A stretch of DNA of 16,842 bases, taken from positions 1 through 16,842 of the forward strand of contig JAUVDZ010000013.1 of the NCBI GenBank assembly GCA_030595015.1, written 5' to 3'. The notes under the pieces were generated by a model. The model made no database searches and was not told the origin of the DNA. It worked only from the letters and a program-made list of their open reading frames with translations. Numbering within the stretch: the stretch's first letter is position 1; the number at the start of each line of letters is the position of its first letter. Shown here in pieces: positions 12,208-16,842 of this stretch. Position numbers and translations under genes: made by a program. This DNA comes from Candidatus Peregrinibacteria bacterium (GTDB lineage: Bacteria > Patescibacteriota > Gracilibacteria > UBA1369 > PNNO01).

Positions 12208-13275
12208 ATGAACGAATATTATCATGCGTGGAATTGTGCACTTAAGGGTAAACCTAAGCCATTCAATGCGCTGACTAAAAACTATAAAAATTTAAAAACT
12301 GCGTGGGACACACTCACAGACTTTGAGTTGGTCAAACTTGGATTTCGAAGTGAGCACATTAAATTGTTAAAGATTTTCAGACAAACCGGTGCTCCTTTTA
12401 AAGAGTATGAGAACTTTAAATTTGAACAAATCAAAGTTGTGACAAAGCATGACGTGAGCTATCCGAAAGTATTAAGGGAAATTCATGATCCTCCGGAAAT
12501 CCTTTATATAAAAGGAGAATTGCCGACTTTTAAAAAACACTATTTAAGTATTGTGGGTACGCGGGATATGACAGCTTACGGGCAAAGAGTGACCAAGCAA
12601 ATTGTTTCAGGGCTGAGTGATGATTTTGTAATTGTTAGCGGACTTGCCAGAGGAGTGGACACAAATGCTCATAAATCAGCTCTTGAGAATAATATTTCGA
12701 CTATTGCTGTTTTAGGATTCGGATTAAATCAGATCCCTCAATATTTGCATTCGTTTGCTGAAGAAATTACCAAACATGGTGCTTTGATTTCTGAATTTCC
12801 TCCAAATCAATCTGGAGATAAGTTTAGCTTTCCGCAGAGAAATCGGGTTATTTCAGGGCTATCAAAAGCAACAATTGTGGTTGAAGCAGGGTTTAAATCA
12901 GGGGCAAGAATCACTGCTGGTTTCGCAAATGATCAGGGAAGAGAAATTTTTGCAGTGCCAGGCGAAATCTATAATGAAAAATCCATGGGAACAAATGATC
13001 TCATTAAAAAAGGTGAAGCAGCACCATTGCTTCATCCAAATGACATCTTTGAAACACTCAAAATCAAACGCGTTTCAAAACCTCTACTCGCATTACCAAC
13101 CTACCAACAATTCATAGTCAACGAGCTCCAAAAACAGCCGCAAAATAAACTTAGCCTAATGCATAAAATCCTTATTCCTGCAGCAAAACTCACATCAAGC
13201 CTAACCGAGCTCGAACTATCAAACCTAATTGAAAGAGGCAGAAACGGAAAGTACTTTATTAAATCTCCGGGCTAA
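12208..13275 (+). CDS. dprA: DNA processing protein DprA
   Basis: DprA binds incoming single-stranded DNA during natural transformation and loads RecA in the cytoplasm. The 355 residues contain a short helical N-terminal region (about 25-60), the extended Rossmann domain and a C-terminal winged-helix-like segment (about 295-350). Rossmann motifs are SIVGTRDMTAYG (114-125), VSGLARGVDTNAH (143-155), ISEFPP, FPQRNRVISGLS and VVEAGFKSGARITA, followed by FAVPGEI and GTNDLIKKGEA. ATG 12208 has AGGA about 7 bases before it. The stop codon overlaps the stop of pilB on the other strand by 4 bases. With pilB next door, the two point to a DNA-uptake capability, although they are not cotranscribed. Confidence 0.95.
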   Translation: MNEYYHAWNCALKGKPKPFNALTKNYKNLKTAWDTLTDFELVKLGFRSEHIKLLKIFRQTGAPFKEYENFKFEQIKVVTKHDVSYPKVLREIHDPPEILYIKGELPTFKKHYLSIVGTRDMTAYGQRVTKQIVSGLSDDFVIVSGLARGVDTNAHKSALENNISTIAVLGFGLNQIPQYLHSFAEEITKHGALISEFPPNQSGDKFSFPQRNRVISGLSKATIVVEAGFKSGARITAGFANDQGREIFAVPGEIYNEKSMGTNDLIKKGEAAPLLHPNDIFETLKIKRVSKPLLALPTYQQFIVNELQKQPQNKLSLMHKILIPAAKLTSSLTELELSNLIERGRNGKYFIKSPG

Positions 13276-14996
13276 ATCGAAATGTTAGTCACACGATAAA
13301 CCTCTTCAAGAGTGGTGTGGCCCTGAACAACTTTAATCATTCCATCTTCACGAAGTGAAAGGAATCCTTTTTTACGAATCGCGAGAAGAATATCGTTCGA
13401 ACTCGCTTCCTTCAAAATTAAATCTCGAATTTCAAAATCCATTCTAAGAATTTCTGCGATTGAAATACGTCCAGAATAACCTGTGTGGCTGCATTTTTCA
13501 CATCCAACTGTTTCAGGTAATTCTTTTGGAAGAACCAACTTAAGATTCGGCCGAACTCGATTAATTCTTTCAAGAGCTTCTGTTAATTCTTTCATTTTTG
13601 ATTCAGGAATCGGCGACATTTTTTTACAATTATCACAAATTCGACGTACAAGACGCTGCGCAATAATTGTATGTAGCGAAGGTGCAACCATGAATGGCGG
13701 CAGACCCATATTGATTAACCGAGGAATCGTTTCAACGGCACTATTTGTATGAAGAGTACTCAAAACCACATGACCTGTTAACGACGCCTGAGACGCTGTT
13801 TGAGCAGTATCAAGATCACGAATCTCACCGATCATCACTACATCAGGATCCTGTCTTAAAACGGCACGGAGACCATCGGCAAAGCCGTATCCCCTTTTCT
13901 CATTTATCTGAGATTGAGCAACACCAGCAAGATTATATTCGACTGGATCTTCAAGAGTAATAATTTTAGTTTCTTCATTATTAAGGTTTCCGAGAATCGA
14001 GTAAAGAGTAGTTGTTTTTCCGGAACCAGTAGGCCCGGTACATAAAACCATTCCATGACTTAAAGTTTCAATGTCCTTCATCTTCTGAAGATACGAACCG
14101 CTGAATCCCATGTCTTCATATTGCAAAAGTGATTTTTCAGAATCAAGAAGACGCATTACAAATGACTCTCCAAAATGAGTTGGGATATCAGAAACACGAA
14201 CATCAATCTTGCGTTCGTTAGCTACAAAACTGTAGCGGCCATCTTGAGCAACATTGTTTATATTAAGCTTCATTTTCGATAAATATTTGATTTGATTCAC
14301 AAGATTTTTATAAGCCCCGTGACTTATCTCAAACACTTTATGAAGCACACCATCGATACGAAATCTAACTCGAACTGCCTGCTCTTCCGGTTCATAATGG
14401 ATATCAGAAGCACCTGTTTTTAAAGCGCCAAGATTAATCATTTGGACTCCGTCCTGAGCAGTTACGTCATCGAGTTTTTTGCCTAAGGCTGCGAGATTTG
14501 CTAATTCTTGTTCGTATTCTTTGACTTCTTTTTCGGCATATTTAGTTTCTACTTCTCTTTTTAATTTATATTGATCTGTTTTATATAATTTAAATGCATC
14601 TGTTAAACCTTCTGTTGATGCAAGATTCACGTTTATTAAATATTTATCAGCCTTAAGATTGGCGATTATTTTTTTTGTTTCAGGATTAGCCGGATCAGCA
14701 ACCGCAACTCTTAAACGTTTTCCAACACTAAAAAAAGGCATAATCATTCCTTTTTGTGCAGTTTCAGGTTTAAGAAGTTTTAGAAGGTCAGGATTAATCG
14801 GAGTTTTTGAAACATTGATATACGAAACTCCAAGCTTTCGAGCTTTATTTAAAGTTGCTTCTTCAATGAAGTCACGATCAATCGCTTTTAACCCAGCACT
14901 CATTGGAGCACCTGGCTGCGCAGCAGTTGCAGTAACACTTGCTGAAGTTGCAGTTGCTCTTTGAGATTCCTGAATTTTTGTATTAATATCTACCAT
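13272..14996 (-). CDS. pilB: Type IV pilus/type II secretion assembly ATPase (PilB/GspE family)
   Basis: This hexameric ATPase at the inner membrane powers pilin extrusion. The 574 residues comprise a variable Ala/Thr-rich head (1-35), an N-terminal MshEN-like domain (about 40-140), a coiled linker (145-180) and the ATPase core. Core motifs are Walker A GPTGSGKTTT (321-330), the Asp box EDPVEYNLAG, Walker B DPDVVMIGEIRD and the His box TGHVVLSTLHTN. Two CxxC pairs (CDNC and CEKC) form the zinc site typical of PilB/GspE and usually absent from PilT. PilB and GspE cannot be separated by sequence alone; PilB is favoured because CPR genomes usually encode type IV pili. No other pilus gene lies here. 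The promoter (15051-15023) overlaps a 16-bp palindrome. Confidence 0.93.
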   Translation of the reverse strand: MVDINTKIQESQRATATSASVTATAAQPGAPMSAGLKAIDRDFIEEATLNKARKLGVSYINVSKTPINPDLLKLLKPETAQKGMIMPFFSVGKRLRVAVADPANPETKKIIANLKADKYLINVNLASTEGLTDAFKLYKTDQYKLKREVETKYAEKEVKEYEQELANLAALGKKLDDVTAQDGVQMINLGALKTGASDIHYEPEEQAVRVRFRIDGVLHKVFEISHGAYKNLVNQIKYLSKMKLNINNVAQDGRYSFVANERKIDVRVSDIPTHFGESFVMRLLDSEKSLLQYEDMGFSGSYLQKMKDIETLSHGMVLCTGPTGSGKTTTLYSILGNLNNEETKIITLEDPVEYNLAGVAQSQINEKRGYGFADGLRAVLRQDPDVVMIGEIRDLDTAQTASQASLTGHVVLSTLHTNSAVETIPRLINMGLPPFMVAPSLHTIIAQRLVRRICDNCKKMSPIPESKMKELTEALERINRVRPNLKLVLPKELPETVGCEKCSHTGYSGRISIAEILRMDFEIRDLILKEASSNDILLAIRKKGFLSLREDGMIKVVQGHTTLEEVYRVTNISI

Positions 14997-15010
14997 TCAC
15001 TTAATTGAAA

Positions 15011-15026
15011 TAATATCTAGATATTA
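15011..15026. repeat. 16-bp perfect palindrome at the pilB start site (possible operator)
   Basis: TAATATCTAGATATTA is fully self-complementary and overlaps the last part of the -10 box and the expected transcription start of pilB. The position is that of a repressor operator. No regulator is encoded nearby to support it. Confidence 0.4.
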
Positions 15027-15051
15027 TAGCAGAAAAGAGCGCACAAGTCTA
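15023..15051 (-). promoter_or_regulatory. Promoter of pilB
   Basis: On the minus strand, TAGACT (15051-15046), a 17-base spacer, and a perfect TATAAT (15028-15023). The predicted start is near 15016, about 20 bases before ATG 14996. Confidence 0.65.
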
Positions 15052-15076
15052 TTGTAGAACCCATGCGTCAAGGTAG

Positions 15077-15111
15077 AGAGAAAGGACTTTCTTAAAGAAA
15101 GCTCTTTCTCT
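15077..15111 (-). terminator. Hairpin after nusA (possible terminator)
   Basis: AGAGAAAG (15077-15084) pairs with CTTTCTCT (15104-15111), and an inner CTTTC (15087-15091) with GAAAG (15097-15101). It starts about 8 bases after the nusA stop. No T-run follows on the minus strand, so it may pause or protect the RNA instead of ending it. Confidence 0.4.
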
Positions 15112-15119
15112 GCCCCTAA

Positions 15120-16373
15120 TTATTTCAATTTTTTAACAGCTTTAACTATTGCTTTTGCAGAATCTTCATCAATTCCATCGATTGAAGCCATATCTTTTGC
15201 ACTTAATCCTTTAAGTTGTGCAACAAGTGTTAAATTTGCATCTGTTAATTTTTCAACAATTTTAGCATCCAGTTCTAAATCATTAACTGTCATTTCTTTA
15301 ATTTCTTTATCTGTAGCTTTTTCAACTTCTTTTCCTTCGAGATCACCAATATCAAGAATATCGATTTCCCAACCTGTAAGTTCAGATGCAAGTCTCACGT
15401 TTTGCCCGTTTTTACCAATTGCAAGTGGACGTTGATCTGGATTTACATAACAAGAAGCACGTTTATTATCTTCATTTAATTTAATAAATGAAATTTTTGC
15501 AGGAGCAAGAGCGATCTTAATAAACTCCTCAATTTTTTCAGTCCATGCAATGATATCAATTTTCTCTCCATTCAATTCATCCATGATATTCTGAACACGC
15601 ACACCTTTTTGACCTACGCATGAACCAATCGGATCAATTTTTTCATCATTAGAAGAAACAGCAACCTTGCATCTAACTCCAGCTTCGCGGGCAATCCCTC
15701 TTACTTCTACAACTCCTCCTTTTATTTCAGGAATTTCAAGTTCTAAAAGCTTTCGAACCAAATTTGGGTGAGTTCTTGAAATCACCAATTGCGGACCTTT
15801 TGTAGTTTTGATTACTTTGTCTAAGTAAAGTTTGATACGTTGACCACCATAATATTGTTCACCAGGAATTTGCTGATCCGGCGGAAGCATTGTAGTAATT
15901 TTATTATCAAGATTCACATAAACCTGCTGAGCATCAACACGGTGAATCAAAGCATTTAATAATTCATTTTCTCTGTCTTTGAATGTGTCGTACATTACAT
16001 CTCTTTCAGCTTCCTGAATTCTTTGAATAATCACTTGTTTTGCGGCTTGTGCTGCGATTCTTCCATATTCCATAGGAGTCACATCAATTCTAACTTCGTC
16101 TCCTACTTTTGGATTCTTAATATATTTTTTTGCCTCAGCAGTTGTGATTTCAATTTCAGGTTCTTCAACTTTTTTAACAACCTCTTTAATCAAATAGATA
16201 GTTGCAAAAGTCCCTGAATCATTAAGCTCAACATCAACATTTTGTTCTCTATTACCCCAATCTTTTCTATAAGCAGCACGTAATGCGGCTTTAATAGTTT
16301 CGATTACTTTATCTTTTGGGATATTTTTTTCATCGCAAATTTGATTAATTGCAGCAAGAAATTGTGATTGCAT
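15120..16373 (-). CDS. nusA: Transcription termination/antitermination factor NusA
   Basis: NusA binds RNA polymerase and nascent RNA and controls pausing, termination and antitermination. The 417 residues show an N-terminal polymerase-binding domain (about 1-125), an S1 domain (about 130-197, GQRIKLYLDKVIKTTKGPQL at its end), KH1 (about 225-285, DPIGSCVGQKGVRVQNI) and KH2 (about 290-350, AIGKNGQNVRLASELTGWEI). A C-terminal helix-hairpin-helix segment follows (about 365-417, DLELDAKIVEKLTDANLTL). ATG 16373 gives the conserved N-terminus; no SD is present. In many bacteria nusA lies between rimP and infB. Here recX is upstream and pilB downstream, so the usual operon is broken. Repeated short motifs upstream (16396-16432) may matter for control. 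Confidence 0.95.
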   Translation of the reverse strand: MQSQFLAAINQICDEKNIPKDKVIETIKAALRAAYRKDWGNREQNVDVELNDSGTFATIYLIKEVVKKVEEPEIEITTAEAKKYIKNPKVGDEVRIDVTPMEYGRIAAQAAKQVIIQRIQEAERDVMYDTFKDRENELLNALIHRVDAQQVYVNLDNKITTMLPPDQQIPGEQYYGGQRIKLYLDKVIKTTKGPQLVISRTHPNLVRKLLELEIPEIKGGVVEVRGIAREAGVRCKVAVSSNDEKIDPIGSCVGQKGVRVQNIMDELNGEKIDIIAWTEKIEEFIKIALAPAKISFIKLNEDNKRASCYVNPDQRPLAIGKNGQNVRLASELTGWEIDILDIGDLEGKEVEKATDKEIKEMTVNDLELDAKIVEKLTDANLTLVAQLKGLSAKDMASIDGIDEDSAKAIVKAVKKLK

Positions 16374-16395
16374 ATTATAATTGTTAATAAATGTA

Positions 16396-16432
16396 GGTCA
16401 TGTGGTATGACTCGGTCATCACACTTGACTCG
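16396..16432 (-). promoter_or_regulatory. Repeated short motifs upstream of nusA
   Basis: GGTCAT occurs at 16396-16401 and 16414-16419, and TGACTCG at 16408-16414 and 16426-16432, 18 bases apart. GTCAT and ATGAC form an inverted pair (16397-16401 and 16407-16411). The block lies in the nusA leader or promoter region; no convincing -35/-10 pair was found. NusA autoregulation is known in other bacteria, but its use of these motifs is not shown. Confidence 0.3.
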
Positions 16433-16439
16433 ATAATAC

Positions 16440-16465
16440 AAAAAAAACAGGATATTTATATCCTG
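16440..16465 (-). terminator. Rho-independent terminator of recX
   Basis: On the minus strand CAGGATAT (16465-16458) pairs perfectly with ATATCCTG (16455-16448) around a 2-base loop, followed by eight T (16447-16440). It ends about 23 bases after the recX stop and isolates nusA from recX. Confidence 0.85.
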
Positions 16466-16487
16466 CTTTATCATTTCTAAGTCGACT

Positions 16488-16841
16488 TTACCACTTCTCC
16501 AGTATTTTGTAAATAGTATCTAATTTAAATCCTCGAGAAGACAAAGTGCGCATTATTTTTTCTTTTCTCTTTTGACCTTCAACTCGATTAATTGCCTTCT
16601 TCTTGCGCTCAAGAACATTAAGCGCAATTTGCAACTCATCAATATCTGCCTGCTCAATTGCTGTGTCTATAATCTGCTTGTCTACACCCTTCAATTTCAA
16701 TTCAAGCTTAAGCAAATATGGACCTTTGGGATTAATAAGGAGTCTGGTCTGGATATAATCCTTAGCAAACTCCTTATCATCAATATATCTCAACTGTTTA
16801 AGACGTGTAATTACCTTTTTTTGATCACACTCAAGACCCAT
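16488..16841 (-). CDS. recX: Regulatory protein RecX, C-terminal part (5' end outside window)
   Basis: RecX inhibits or modulates RecA filaments. The 117 visible residues show the family's tandem three-helix repeats: LKQLRYIDDKEFAKDYIQTR (about 14-33), GPYLLKLELKLKGVDKQIID (about 40-59) and a third repeat ending in RGFKLDTIYKILEKW. The typical first repeat, with a conserved R-P-x-S-x-x-E-L, is missing. The frame therefore most likely continues past the right edge, and the ATG at 16841 is probably internal. A strong terminator follows. With dprA and pilB nearby it fits a region with several DNA uptake and recombination genes, though these are in separate transcription units. Confidence 0.85.
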   Translation of the reverse strand: MGLECDQKKVITRLKQLRYIDDKEFAKDYIQTRLLINPKGPYLLKLELKLKGVDKQIIDTAIEQADIDELQIALNVLERKKKAINRVEGQKRKEKIMRTLSSRGFKLDTIYKILEKW

Positions 16842-16842
16842 T

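Noticed and set aside
1..16842. Recoding of UGA as Gly or Trp, as in some CPR lineages
   Set aside because: Tryptophan is encoded by TGG and glycine by GGN in conserved positions, and no core gene contains an in-frame TGA.
1..16842. CRISPR array, rRNA, prophage or insertion sequence
   Set aside because: No regularly spaced repeats, rRNA segments, phage structural genes or transposase were seen.

Overview
The window reads as chromosomal DNA of a small-genome bacterium, most likely of the Candidate Phyla Radiation (Patescibacteria). The backbone genes are AT-rich: a 60-base sample inside purM (10561-10620) counts 21 G+C of 60. Most start codons lack a clear Shine-Dalgarno (SD) sequence, tRNA genes encode their 3' CCA, UGA is used as an ordinary stop, and a VirB2/TrbC-like small membrane protein of the kind common in CPR genomes is present. 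The lineage is inferred; no rRNA or other phylogenetic marker was tested. Several promoters fit the sigma-70 pattern TTGxxx-N16/17-TATAAT-like.

Left part (1-4900). A gene tail (3-95) is followed by a terminator-like hairpin. Then comes a GC-rich gene for an exported protein (287-805) lying between inverted repeats (184-198 and 845-860). After a second terminator there is a 34-residue double-CxxC protein (931-1035), an unrecognised gene (1030-1692, minus), tRNA-Pro (minus), a PRC-barrel protein (plus), a VirB2-like protein and murB (both minus), and tRNA-Thr and tRNA-Tyr behind a strong promoter (plus). A second GC-rich gene (4409-4858, minus) has a perfect SD and a highly structured 3' region of about 195 bases that ends in a U7 tract beside tRNA-Tyr.

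Middle (4970-11530). RNase J (minus) has a good promoter and a terminator. A 535-base intergenic region follows. Then a plus-strand cluster carries an HNH endonuclease-like gene, murD, ftsE and a divergent purM homologue, with gaps of 37, 18 and 12 bases.

Right part (11533-16842). An unrecognised gene (minus) has a consensus promoter. dprA (plus) converges on pilB/gspE-like ATPase (minus), and their stop codons overlap. pilB has a -10 box overlapped by a 16-bp palindrome. nusA and the 3' part of recX (both minus) close the window, with a textbook terminator after recX.

Functional themes are peptidoglycan synthesis (murB, murD), division (ftsE), RNA decay and transcription (rnj, nusA), and DNA uptake and recombination (pilB, dprA, recX). 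The points most worth a second look are the two GC-rich SD-bearing genes set into an AT-rich, SD-poor background, and the three-way-junction RNA structure downstream of the second one. No complete new multi-gene system can be demonstrated from this window alone.
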